From an uncultured Bacteroidales bacterium (lineage in GTDB: Bacteria; Bacteroidota; Bacteroidia; Bacteroidales; UBA932): a stretch of DNA of 55,561 nt. The position numbers were made by a program, and so were the translations under genes. The notes under the pieces are model-generated. The model saw nothing but the letters and a program-made list of their open reading frames with translations. It was not told the DNA's origin and searched no databases. Location of the stretch: NCBI GenBank assembly GCA_947367315.1, contig CANBDX010000005.1, positions 1 to 55,561 on the forward strand, in the 5' to 3' direction. Positions within the stretch are counted from its first letter, which is position 1, and each line of letters starts with the position of its first letter. This document shows positions 33,541 to 42,328 of the stretch, piece by piece.

Positions 33541-34839
33541 ATGAAGAGGCCGCTTCTCATATTGTGCATCGTGATGCTTTCCGCCGGTTGCGGGAAGTAT
33601 CTTGAGAAGTATCCGCATAACGGAGTCCCCCGTGAGAATATCACCATGGAGGATGCCGAACTTCTGGTGACTGGCATGTACAATATCGCCCAATACAAGC
33701 CGACATTCAATGGATGGGCCCTGTTCGACCTCATTGGCGGAGACATAATACGCACAGGAGCGACCAACGTGAACACTGCCAGACTCATGGTAGAGGGGGC
33801 TATCGACCCTGACAAGAGTATCGTCACAACTCCATGGAACGGTTATTTTGCAGGGCTTTATCAGATCAACAGCGTATTGGAGATCATCGAGTCCATGCCG
33901 GATTCACAGCGCAGGAAGGAAATGCTCGGCACATGCCATTTCTTTCGGGGATTGTATTACTACAACTTGGTTACAAGATGGAGGAACGTGCCGATTATCA
34001 AGGGGCCCGGAGGGGAAAATCAGGTGCAGGCCGAAGAGGCGTCTGTCTGGGAATTTGTTGCAGAAGAGTTCAGGAAATCATATCTTCTGTCGGCTGACTT
34101 TTCATCTAAGAATTATGTATCAAAGGAGGCCGCATCTGCGCTTCTTGCAAGGACTTATCTTGCAATGGGACGCAAGGGAGATGCCGCTGCACTTGCCGAA
34201 GGGCTTATAGATGGGCAGCTGTTTTCATTGGCAGATTTCAGCAGCATATTCAGGGGAAAGACCAATGCCGAGGAGATATTTACCTTTGCCAATCTCATAC
34301 AGGAGAGCAGTGTCAATCTGAGTTCATATTATTACACTAAGGATTCCGGCGTGGGCGGAGCGTACAATTTCATGCCTACAGCCGAGGCTATGAATATGTA
34401 TTCCGAGAGCGACATGCGCAAGGAAGTATCTGTAGCCATGCAGGGCAGCAATCCTGTGCTGAACAAGTATTGCGGCGGTGATGCTGGAAGAGACCCCATC
34501 TACATCGTGCGTCTGGCTGAAATGTATCTCATCAGCGCTGAGTGTCTCGGTCTAGAAGGCGGCGGACTGGAAAGGCTGAACGAACTCCGCAGGTTCAGAG
34601 GTCTTGAAGACGTGAACCCCTCTGACGAAGAGGCCTTTCTGGATGCAGTACTCCAGGAGCGCCGTCTGGAACTCTTCGGAGAGGGTTTCCGATGGTACGA
34701 CCTTGTAAGGACAGGAAAATACACCTCAACAGTGGGAGTAGATGCCAAATACACCGTACTCCCCATCCCCGCCAGAGAACTCTCTCTCAACGGCAACCTC
34801 CATCAGCACCTCCTCTGGCAGGCTAAAAATGCTATCTGA
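33541..34839 (+). CDS. SusD/RagB-family surface lipoprotein
   Basis: 432 residues, short for a SusD. Lipobox MLSAGC (Cys about 16), then GKYLEKYPHNGVP, the SusD N-terminal region, and TPR-like helices (FFRGLYYYNLVTRWRNVPII, SALLARTYLAMGRKGDAAAL). The C-terminal RLAEMYLISAECLGLEGGGL and QERRLELFGEGFRWYDLVRTG are the conserved SusD closing motifs. It forms the lid of the SusC channel. The last bases (34832-34839) overlap the end of the convergent SGNH gene. Confidence 0.93.
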   Translation: MKRPLLILCIVMLSAGCGKYLEKYPHNGVPRENITMEDAELLVTGMYNIAQYKPTFNGWALFDLIGGDIIRTGATNVNTARLMVEGAIDPDKSIVTTPWNGYFAGLYQINSVLEIIESMPDSQRRKEMLGTCHFFRGLYYYNLVTRWRNVPIIKGPGGENQVQAEEASVWEFVAEEFRKSYLLSADFSSKNYVSKEAASALLARTYLAMGRKGDAAALAEGLIDGQLFSLADFSSIFRGKTNAEEIFTFANLIQESSVNLSSYYYTKDSGVGGAYNFMPTAEAMNMYSESDMRKEVSVAMQGSNPVLNKYCGGDAGRDPIYIVRLAEMYLISAECLGLEGGGLERLNELRRFRGLEDVNPSDEEAFLDAVLQERRLELFGEGFRWYDLVRTGKYTSTVGVDAKYTVLPIPARELSLNGNLHQHLLWQAKNAI

Positions 34840-35917
34840 TGCCGTATTTTTTGAGGATTTTCTTGATTTTTGGGGAGATGACTTCGAGCATGTAGGTGAA
34901 GCCGAGGTCTGTGGGGTGAGTGCCGTCGGCTGTGGCGATGTGCTCGTCACCGAGGAAGCCTTCCGAGTCAATGAAATAGACGTGCTTGTCGGTTTTCATG
35001 CGTGCAGCGATGACCTCCTTTGCCGCCTTCTGCTTTGCGGCCTCTGTCTCCTCTCTCTTGAGGCTGAAATTGCGCACCTCACGACGCTCTGTCTGGAGGA
35101 ATATCATAGGAACCCCCGGATGGGCAGCGCGCACTATATCGACAAACTCGTTGAAGTTTGCATATATGACGTCGGCAAGCGGATTTGAGAAGGCGTCGAA
35201 GATGAAGGCGTCAACATCCTTTATGTCTGCAAGGTAGCGGGCATATTCCTTCTGAAGTTTACACATTCCGCTGAAACCGAGATTCATGCAGTACAGTCCG
35301 TTGTCACGGCCAAAGCGCGCCGCATAGGTCATGCCAGGACGGCTCGCTGAGGCACCGTGGGTGATGCTGGAACCGTGTACGATGATATTGTAGCGAAACG
35401 GATTGTCAATAGGTTTCAGAGACGCGCCTTCATCAAGACCTATTTCCAAAGCATCTACTCTATCGAAAAGCGGAAGATAGAGCAGACACTGCTTTGCACC
35501 CTCTGCCATATCAGCGACGATCGTGCCCTCGTGCTGATTGAACGGAGCCTTGCCCATCTTAGGCGAGCCTGTTCCTGCGAATATCCATTTGCCATCCCTC
35601 ATTATATACAGGTCAAGACCCTTCTGGCCTATCGCAGCCATGTTCGCTCCGGAATTTTCTCCACCGGTTGTCCATTTTGCCTTAATGCTGCGGCTGTCAG
35701 TCTCGAACATGACAGCAAGACCGGTGGAATAGTTCGCATAGCGGTCTATGGTCTTGTCGTTGAACTTATAGACAGCGGTATCTATGCGTGCAAAAGGCTT
35801 CGCTGTCGGTATCGGCTTTCCGATGACCGTAAGATCTGCGGCGTCATGCCACTTAGTTTGTGCTGAGGCAGCCATACATGTCAGGGCCACAAGCAGTACT
35901 GTCAATCTGTGTTTCAT
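34832..35917 (-). CDS. SGNH/GDSL-type hydrolase, secreted
   Basis: 361 residues. A signal peptide (LLVALTCMAASAQ) and an N-terminal beta domain (about 25-165, IDTAVYKFNDKTIDRYANYS, GLAVMFETDSRSIKAKW) precede the SGNH hydrolase domain. Block I reads HGSSITHGASASRPG (nucleophile Ser about 184), and the C-terminal block V reads DGTHPTDLG (Asp/His pair, about 331/334). Such enzymes often remove acetyl or acyl groups from sugars or lipids. It is the last gene of the long minus-strand cluster, 147 bases behind the fimbrillin-TIG-NHL gene. A hairpin and a -7-like motif in that gap suggest that it can also be transcribed separately. Confidence 0.8.
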   Translation of the reverse strand: MKHRLTVLLVALTCMAASAQTKWHDAADLTVIGKPIPTAKPFARIDTAVYKFNDKTIDRYANYSTGLAVMFETDSRSIKAKWTTGGENSGANMAAIGQKGLDLYIMRDGKWIFAGTGSPKMGKAPFNQHEGTIVADMAEGAKQCLLYLPLFDRVDALEIGLDEGASLKPIDNPFRYNIIVHGSSITHGASASRPGMTYAARFGRDNGLYCMNLGFSGMCKLQKEYARYLADIKDVDAFIFDAFSNPLADVIYANFNEFVDIVRAAHPGVPMIFLQTERREVRNFSLKREETEAAKQKAAKEVIAARMKTDKHVYFIDSEGFLGDEHIATADGTHPTDLGFTYMLEVISPKIKKILKKYGIR

Positions 35918-35953
35918 ATCTTATCGTTTGATTGCTTTACAACATCACTTCTG

Positions 35954-35961
35954 CAAAGGTA
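35954..35961 (-). promoter_or_regulatory. Candidate -7 element for the SGNH gene
   Basis: TACCTTTG on the minus strand, a full TAnnTTTG match 37 bases before the ATG, just beyond the hairpin at 35976-36009. No TTTG -33 element at the expected distance. Confidence 0.35.
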
Positions 35962-35975
35962 AGAAAGTTTACAAA

Positions 35976-36009
35976 TGTGGGTGTCAGGTAACACACCTTG
36001 ACACCCACA
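35976..36009 (-). terminator. Hairpin between the fimbrillin-TIG-NHL and SGNH genes
   Basis: An 11-base-pair perfect stem (TGTGGGTGTCA with TGACACCCACA), 12-base loop. No T-run follows, so it may be a partial terminator or an mRNA-stabilising structure inside the operon. Confidence 0.45.
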
Positions 36010-36064
36010 GATAACAACCCTAAAATAAATATTAGTTCCAGGAACTAATCAATGGCTATATCAA

Positions 36065-38005
36065 TCAATTGACAGGCGTCAATACTCTGATTGCGCTGTT
36101 TCCGTTTTCCGCAATATAGATGACACCATTTGAATCAATCTCCATTCCGTCCGGAGTATGTAATTTTCCAAGAGGGGCGGATGAATCTCCAATCTGAACG
36201 TTACCTGCTGTTCCCATGATACCGGCAACTACCTTAATCAGACCTTTTGTATGATCACCACCGACTCCCGGAACGAGGACACGAAGAGCATGGGTGCTGT
36301 CAACAAAATATACATATCCGTCTGATGTGCAGACCAGACCTGTTATATTTCCTATTACTGCTGTGAGAGTATTGCCTGCTGAACCATTTGAATAGACACC
36401 TGCGGCAGGCTTCGTTCCGGAACCGGCAATAACTGTTATGTTGCCTGTGGCAAGATTCAATTTATAGAATTTCCAGTCATTTGAACTTGAACCTGTTGCG
36501 CCCACTCCATAGAAAATATTCTCTTCTGTGACATCCAATGTCAGCGCATTTGCCCTATGTGTGTTAGCGAACGACTTGACATACTCATTATTCTTAAACT
36601 GGACAATCGAATGGTTGTCACGTGACGCCACATACATATTGTCACTACTGTCGAACACAAGGTCCATCGGATTATTAAGATATTCAGCATATTGAGTATA
36701 AGCCCATTTGCCCTCAGAATCAATATATCCTACCGCCTTTGCATTCTTGGCTGCCACATAGATTTCATTCTTACTGTTGACATCACATCCGAACGGATAG
36801 TTGTTCGCATTCACACTTGTTGAAGAAAAATCTGACAATTTATATTTAACCAACTTATGTGGAGAACTGTTCCTGTCTGTCACCCACAGATATCCATCTG
36901 TTGTCAGCGCGAGTCCTTCCGGTTTATATCCCAACGATCGAGAAGTTGAAGTATATGCAGGCACATAGTAATAACGGAATGCTGGTGACTCGACTGCATT
37001 AGCGCCACGGACAGTCACTGCGAACTTGTAATCAGTTGACTTGGAAAGACCTGCTGGTACTGTGACTGAAAGTTCGGTTGCAGATGCCGCAGTAACGGTG
37101 CATGCAATATTTCCAATAGAGACTGTATTATCGGCTGCCACTTCTGAGAAACCAGTTCCGGTGATCTTGACAGTTTCGCCTACCGTAGCGATATTTGTGG
37201 AAATCGCGCTGATGGTCACCTCACGGATTGTTCCTGCGAAGACGCCGCAGCGGACAAGTTCAACCTGACCTGCGACATCCTTGGTCACGACAGCAGTCTC
37301 GCCCTTGTAGGCAGTCACCGTGAAGCCGCTGGCAAAATTCTGTGGAAGGACTGCAAGGAAATAGTCGCCCACAGCAATGGCAGTCTGGTCTGATGCAGGT
37401 ACGAGGGCAACTGTTTCCGATGTACCGGTCGATACAGCAGGCTCGGCAGCAACAGTAATGGCAACATCACCTGCCACCTTCTCTGATGCCTTTCCTGCGA
37501 ACACAACCTTTGTGATACCTTCAGTGGTAACCCTCACCCTTACCAGTCCGCAGACATTCCTGAACGCCAATGTACCGTTTGTGGAATGTGCCACCGCAAG
37601 ATGGTGGAACGCGCCACCTTCAAGTGCAGGCTGCTCGGCAGGAACTGTGGTCGAGATCACGCCACCGGCAAGAGTTGCAGAAGCATCATATGGCAACACA
37701 GCCCACACCTCGGAAGCGTCAGCCGAAGCCGAAACCGGAGAGAGCATTGTGCGTGCACCGGCCTGATCCGCCTTGTACTCTACGTTTGAATCGCCGTACA
37801 TGATGCCCACGCGGTCTGTGGTCTCCCATGAAACAAGGCTCTGCTCTCCACCTACTGTTATAGTAGCCTTAGCATCGACTGCTTCTGAGAAAGTGGCATC
37901 ATAAACCACACCTTCTGCGCCACCCATATTATCCTTGACGCATGAAACTGCCGCCAATGCTGCAAAGGCAACAGCAATAAATGTATATTTCTTCATATTC
38001 GTCAT
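36065..38005 (-). CDS. Fimbrillin-like, IPT/TIG and NHL-repeat surface lipoprotein
   Basis: 646 residues (alternative ATG three codons in). Lipobox FAALAAVSC (Cys about 22). About residues 30-260 resemble the Bacteroidales fimbrillin/Mfa-like fold (VSWETTDRVGIMYGDSNVEY, EVWAVLPYDASATLAGG). An IPT/TIG domain follows (about 270-345, ISTNIATVGETVKITGTGFS), then an NHL-type beta-propeller (about 355-646, KPEGLALTTDGYLWVTDRN, NPMDLVFDSSDNMYVASRD, LHTPDGMEIDSNGVIYIAEN). TIG-plus-propeller lipoproteins occur as surface binding proteins next to SusC/D. It probably binds the substrate on the cell surface; this is inference. It is adjacent to the 48-residue gene. Confidence 0.8.
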   Translation of the reverse strand: MTNMKKYTFIAVAFAALAAVSCVKDNMGGAEGVVYDATFSEAVDAKATITVGGEQSLVSWETTDRVGIMYGDSNVEYKADQAGARTMLSPVSASADASEVWAVLPYDASATLAGGVISTTVPAEQPALEGGAFHHLAVAHSTNGTLAFRNVCGLVRVRVTTEGITKVVFAGKASEKVAGDVAITVAAEPAVSTGTSETVALVPASDQTAIAVGDYFLAVLPQNFASGFTVTAYKGETAVVTKDVAGQVELVRCGVFAGTIREVTISAISTNIATVGETVKITGTGFSEVAADNTVSIGNIACTVTAASATELSVTVPAGLSKSTDYKFAVTVRGANAVESPAFRYYYVPAYTSTSRSLGYKPEGLALTTDGYLWVTDRNSSPHKLVKYKLSDFSSTSVNANNYPFGCDVNSKNEIYVAAKNAKAVGYIDSEGKWAYTQYAEYLNNPMDLVFDSSDNMYVASRDNHSIVQFKNNEYVKSFANTHRANALTLDVTEENIFYGVGATGSSSNDWKFYKLNLATGNITVIAGSGTKPAAGVYSNGSAGNTLTAVIGNITGLVCTSDGYVYFVDSTHALRVLVPGVGGDHTKGLIKVVAGIMGTAGNVQIGDSSAPLGKLHTPDGMEIDSNGVIYIAENGNSAIRVLTPVN

Positions 38006-38008
38006 AGA

Positions 38009-38155
38009 TTAAAAGAGTTCAAGATAATTGTCTCCGTCCTCACCAACGTAGGCTTCATGATTGCCGCTTTCGCAGAGGACTCCTTCATTCTGTATCATCC
38101 ACTGATGGATTTCTGGGGTCTGATAAGGCCCTGAGTTTTTGGTAGTTAGTTTCAT
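38009..38155 (-). CDS. Small protein of 48 residues inside the SusC/D operon
   Basis: An intact frame, ATG at 38155, TAA at 38009-38011, placed 11 bases after the GH3 stop and 3 bases before the ATG of the TIG-NHL gene, so it fills the gap exactly as an operon member. The product is acidic, has no signal peptide or membrane segment, and carries YQTPEIHQWM and the segment EGVLCESGNHEAYVGEDG. In my recollection many Bacteroidales genomes have short proteins with a Tyr-x-x-Pro start and an EGVLCxSG-type middle, without a known function. The single cysteine is in this segment. Codon choice is ordinary. It is easily missed because of its length. Confidence 0.7.
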   Translation of the reverse strand: MKLTTKNSGPYQTPEIHQWMIQNEGVLCESGNHEAYVGEDGDNYLELF

Positions 38156-38166
38156 AATATTTGCAT

Positions 38167-40233
38167 TTATCTGATATTTACAAATTCATTCAGTCTCACA
38201 TCACCTGCCGATGCGCCGACATAGACATTGAACTGCCCGGAATTTACCTTCCAGTCATGAGACTCGACATCATAGAATGCGAAGGCCTCGTTGTCAAGAC
38301 GGAAGTTGAGCACCTGCGACTCCCCTGCCGCAAGATGGGCCTTCTTGAAGGCTTTGAGTTCCTTTACCGGGCGCGGCACAGACGGATTTACCTCTCCCAC
38401 ATACACCTGAACGACCTCAGAAGCGTCGTAAGTGCCTGTATTGGTCAACGTGATCTGCACGTCACATCCACCTTTGGCTGGTGTGACCCTAAGGTCTGAA
38501 TATTCAAATGTAGTGTAAGTGAGACCATGTCCGAACGGATAAAGTGGCTTGACCTGCGAACGGTCATAACCACGATAACCCACGAACACACCCTCCGAAT
38601 ATGTCACGTACCTGGTAGAGAAGCCTCTCTTGGTCATAGGGTTGCCCACATAGTAGGTAGCCGCACAAGGGTTGTCCTCTGCCTTAGCCTCTATGCTGAT
38701 AGGAAGACGTCCGCATGGAGAAATCTCACCGGCGATCATACGCGCAATAGCAAGACCTCCTTCCTGACCCGGGTACCAGCCCATGATCACGGCGGAAACC
38801 TTGTCATGCCAACGGCTCATATCAATTGCACCACCGCTATATACTACAACGATGACTTTGTCATTGAGGCTGCAGGCGTATTCTATCATATCATCCTGTC
38901 CCTCAGGAAGAGCGAAAGTCCTGTCGTGATCCTCCTTCTCCGTATGCTTGTCAAAGCCGACAGAAACCACAATAGCAGAAGCATCTTTCAAGGCCTGAGA
39001 CTGAGACTTATAGTTATCATCCACAAGCGTCACAGGAAAATCCTCGCCAAGTTGCTTCATACCCTCATAGAGCGAGATCGAATAGAGAGGATCAACCGCA
39101 CCTGAGCCGCCTCCGCAAGGTATGACATCTGCACGCGGGCCCATCAGGACCACATTGCCGCCCTTTGCAAGCGGAAGCGCACCTTCATTTTTGAGAAGCA
39201 CAGCAGACTCGCACGAAAGTTTGTAAGCGACCTCACGTGAATATGGATTATCCTCCTTGATGGTGGTATCCAACTGCGGACGGTCAAGAAAGCCGTATGC
39301 AATAAGGTTTTCAAGGATGGTCTGCACCTTGTCGTCAATATCCGCCTCACGCACGACACCGTTGTCGATGAGAGGCTTGATGTTCTCATAATTCATGCAG
39401 AATCCCTGAGGCATTTCAAGGTCGAGACCGCTGCGGACACAGCCGAGAGTCGAATATGTGGAAGTCCAGTCAGACATCACAAAGCCCTCGAAGCCCCATC
39501 TGCCTTTGAGAGTCTCTTTCAGAAGCCACTCGTTTTCGGCAGCATGGACATTGTTCACAAGGTTGTAACTGCTCATCACAGTTGCCACACCGGCATCGAC
39601 AGCAGCCTTGAACGCAGGAAAATAGATCTCATTGATCGTACGCTCATCCGCATCCGAGCTGATATGGTGGCGGTCGGTCTCCTGATTATTGAGTGCAAAA
39701 TGCTTTACAGAGGCCATCACGCCCTGAGACTGCACCCCCTTGATATACTGCGAAGATGTCTTTGCAGCAAGGAGGGGGTCCTCACCCATATACTCGAAAT
39801 TTCGGCCACAGAGAGGGCTGCGATAGATATTCACGCCCGGACCAAGGAGGATATGCACACCACGCGCACGCGAATCCTGTCCGAGAGCCACACCCATCTC
39901 ATATACCACATCTTCGTTCCATGCAGCGGCCGCAGCCACTCCACAGGCAAAAAGCGTACTCTTTGTGTTGTTGCGCACACCCTGAGGACCGTCTGCCATA
40001 CGGATCAGAGGAATCCCCAGACGCTCGATCGGACGTATGTAGAATCCGTCCTTTGAGCCTCCGATATATGCGCATTTCTCCTCCAAGGTCATCTGCTCCA
40101 CCAAAGCCGCGGCACGGTCACGATGTTCCTGCGTCACGGCAAACGGATGGTCGAAAACGGCCTTCTTTGGAGTACAACCGACGCCGGCAATGACAATTGC
40201 CAGCGCGGTCGCCATAAATGATCTTATCTTCAT
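38167..40233 (-). CDS. GH3-family glycoside hydrolase, lipoprotein
   Basis: 688 residues. Lipobox IAGVGC (Cys20), so it is probably outer-membrane anchored or periplasmic. The GH3 N-terminal barrel (about 35-300) has ADGPQGVRN, GPGVNIYRSPLCGRNFEYMG, SVKHFALNNQETDRHH, and the nucleophile D255 in FVMSDWTSTYS. The C-terminal alpha/beta sandwich (about 335-560) has VVLMGPRADVIPCGGGSGAV and VVVYSGGAIDMSRW. A fibronectin-like third domain follows (about 590-688, GHGLTYTTFEYSDLRVTPAKG). GH3 enzymes are exo-acting, commonly beta-glucosidase or beta-xylosidase. The specificity is not predictable here. It ends 6 bases before the TIG-NHL gene that precedes it on this strand. Confidence 0.93.
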   Translation of the reverse strand: MKIRSFMATALAIVIAGVGCTPKKAVFDHPFAVTQEHRDRAAALVEQMTLEEKCAYIGGSKDGFYIRPIERLGIPLIRMADGPQGVRNNTKSTLFACGVAAAAAWNEDVVYEMGVALGQDSRARGVHILLGPGVNIYRSPLCGRNFEYMGEDPLLAAKTSSQYIKGVQSQGVMASVKHFALNNQETDRHHISSDADERTINEIYFPAFKAAVDAGVATVMSSYNLVNNVHAAENEWLLKETLKGRWGFEGFVMSDWTSTYSTLGCVRSGLDLEMPQGFCMNYENIKPLIDNGVVREADIDDKVQTILENLIAYGFLDRPQLDTTIKEDNPYSREVAYKLSCESAVLLKNEGALPLAKGGNVVLMGPRADVIPCGGGSGAVDPLYSISLYEGMKQLGEDFPVTLVDDNYKSQSQALKDASAIVVSVGFDKHTEKEDHDRTFALPEGQDDMIEYACSLNDKVIVVVYSGGAIDMSRWHDKVSAVIMGWYPGQEGGLAIARMIAGEISPCGRLPISIEAKAEDNPCAATYYVGNPMTKRGFSTRYVTYSEGVFVGYRGYDRSQVKPLYPFGHGLTYTTFEYSDLRVTPAKGGCDVQITLTNTGTYDASEVVQVYVGEVNPSVPRPVKELKAFKKAHLAAGESQVLNFRLDNEAFAFYDVESHDWKVNSGQFNVYVGASAGDVRLNEFVNIR

Positions 40234-40238
40234 ACGAA

Positions 40239-42275
40239 TTACTCTGCGATCGGAGTGATACGACGGACGGTATTTGCATTATAACCTGTTGTGTACAAAT
40301 AACCGTTTGAATCCATCTCAAGTTTTCCTCTCTGAGAGAAGAATGCCTTAGTGATATCGCCGTCATAGTAATACCAATAGTTATTGACAGTGCCTCCATC
40401 CATATTGGTAAGGCACATAATTCCCGGCTGTCCAAGAATGGTCTTCACTACGCCCTTTGTGTAATCACCGTTCTTTCCCGGAATGAGAACGCGAACAGCA
40501 GCCGAATGGGTGTCATTGAAATAAAGGTATCCGTCAGGACCACATACAAGTCCGGAAATATTACCGATTGTTGCAGTCAATGGGTTGCCGACTGTACCAT
40601 CAGTAAACTTATTCTCCTTGATCTCAGCTGTATTGATTGTGTTGTTGGTATTCGTACCATAAGTTATGGAGCAGACACCATACTGACCTGCGATGTGAGT
40701 AAGAGCACCTGTCGCAACGTTAAGTTTAAGGATCACACGGTCATTATCGGCACCGACAAAGATATTTTCCTTCTTCTGATCCCACGCGATAGAGGCTACC
40801 TGAATATTATTGCCCTCCCATACTGTTGAGTACTCCTTGACGTAAGCGCCATTGCTGATCACTACAATACGGCATGCATCACGATCCGCAAGGTAAAGGT
40901 TGTCATTGTCATCAACCAGGAGATCCATTTCCTGAACCTTGGAACTGCGAGAACCTGTAACCCATCCGGTAACATCATAAGTAGTCCATTCTGTACCATT
41001 CCATTTTCCGATGGTACAGATATCTGTCTTACCCTGCTTCAAAGCGACATGAGCAACACCCTTGGAGTCAAATGCTATATCATACGGATAAACAGCAGAA
41101 GGGATCTTATATACCATCTTCAAAGTATTGTCGCTCATATTCATACACATGATTGTATGCTTGCTCGCTTCATTTGTTCCTGTACCGGAACGAGTAGTGA
41201 GCCAAAGATTACCATTCCTATCCCATCCAAGTCCCTCAGGTCCTGCACAGGCAGCGTCGGCATCCTTTACTCCTGTCAGAGACAGGTTTCCATCCTTGAT
41301 CCATGTTCTACCATAATATCCTGCAAATGCCTTTACCTGATACTGAGGCAGATAATAAACAACAAATGTAGTCACACTCTCAACCGGAAGAGCCTCTGCA
41401 ACCTCAACCTTCACCTTGAACTCACCTTTGAGTTTGTCAGGGATGATAGGTGTGAAACCGTTGTCCTCAACAGTCACCTCTGTTGCGACATAAGTCTTGG
41501 AAGGGTCATTTACATCAATGAATGTAACAGTCACATCATCTGCTGTAAGTTCCTCGGCATCCTCGTCGGCTGTGATGGTGACAGGGATTGCAAGGGTCTT
41601 GTTAGCCTCGAAAATCTCACCTGTGATGGCTCCGAGAGCAACTGTGCGTGAAAATGTCCATGTAAACATACCCTCATAAAGAGGAGTTGTACTGTCAACA
41701 GGAGTAACTGTAACGATGGCGCTTGAAGTACCGTCAGATGCAGGCACCTTGACAGATATGGCATCTGCTGTGACATCTGTGATTTCTGCTATAATATCGT
41801 TGAATTTGACAACGTATGCCGCTGCCTCAGTTCCAAGATTCTCACCTGTAAAGATCAGTGTAGAACCTGCCTTACCCTCAGCAGCGCTCTGATCAGAGAC
41901 AGTCGGAGCAAGAACTTCCGCTTCGGTGTAGGTAAATGCTGTAGTCGCACTTTTACCTTCCACAGTAACCTTCACTGTCACCTGTCCGAGTTCGTTCTGA
42001 GGAGCGACAACCGACAGAGTTGTGGCTGTTGCGTCTGAAATCACAGCCTCTGCTGTGCCAAAAAGCACCTTTGTGTCGGTAGCAGAGAAGTTCTTTCCTG
42101 AAATGACAACTGCTATTCCCACAGGACCTGACTGCGGAGCGATGGCAGTGATCTCAGGAGCAGCCGCTCCATTTCCACCTGTAGATGAATCATCTTTAGG
42201 ATCCTCTACCTTCTTACAGCCGGCAAATACTGAAAGGAGGGCCGCTGTAGCAAGAATAAAAAGTTTTTTGTTCAT
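40239..42275 (-). CDS. IPT/TIG and NHL-repeat surface lipoprotein
   Basis: 678 residues. Lipobox LLSVFAGC (Cys about 20). Two IPT/TIG domains about 40-120 (EITAIAPQSGPVGIAVVISG) and 121-210 (KAGSTLIFTGENLGTEAAAY), a third beta domain about 215-320, then an NHL-type beta-propeller about 335-678 (GPEGLGWDRNGNLWLTTRSG, VYPYDIAFDSKGVAHVALKQ, ISGLVCGPDGYLYFNDTHSA). It is related in layout to the protein at 36065-38005, so the operon has two such proteins. Likely a surface binding protein for the imported substrate. A 53-base gap separates it from the DUF5689-like gene, with a REP-like repeat. Confidence 0.8.
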   Translation of the reverse strand: MNKKLFILATAALLSVFAGCKKVEDPKDDSSTGGNGAAAPEITAIAPQSGPVGIAVVISGKNFSATDTKVLFGTAEAVISDATATTLSVVAPQNELGQVTVKVTVEGKSATTAFTYTEAEVLAPTVSDQSAAEGKAGSTLIFTGENLGTEAAAYVVKFNDIIAEITDVTADAISVKVPASDGTSSAIVTVTPVDSTTPLYEGMFTWTFSRTVALGAITGEIFEANKTLAIPVTITADEDAEELTADDVTVTFIDVNDPSKTYVATEVTVEDNGFTPIIPDKLKGEFKVKVEVAEALPVESVTTFVVYYLPQYQVKAFAGYYGRTWIKDGNLSLTGVKDADAACAGPEGLGWDRNGNLWLTTRSGTGTNEASKHTIMCMNMSDNTLKMVYKIPSAVYPYDIAFDSKGVAHVALKQGKTDICTIGKWNGTEWTTYDVTGWVTGSRSSKVQEMDLLVDDNDNLYLADRDACRIVVISNGAYVKEYSTVWEGNNIQVASIAWDQKKENIFVGADNDRVILKLNVATGALTHIAGQYGVCSITYGTNTNNTINTAEIKENKFTDGTVGNPLTATIGNISGLVCGPDGYLYFNDTHSAAVRVLIPGKNGDYTKGVVKTILGQPGIMCLTNMDGGTVNNYWYYYDGDITKAFFSQRGKLEMDSNGYLYTTGYNANTVRRITPIAE

Positions 42276-42297
42276 AATGTTTTATTTAATGGTTATA

Positions 42298-42321
42298 GAT
42301 TCTTCACTTCGTTCAGAATGA
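42298..42321. repeat. REP-like repeat unit
   Basis: The 24 bases at 42298-42321 read, on the minus strand, GTCATTCTGAACGAAGTGAAG followed by AAT when the last base is counted separately. This resembles short intergenic repeats of the form TCATTCTGAgCGAAGcGAAG that recur in many bacterial genomes. It lies in the one clearly longer gap in the first ten genes of the cluster. It may be an mRNA-stability element. Confidence 0.4.
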
Positions 42322-42328
42322 CAAATCA

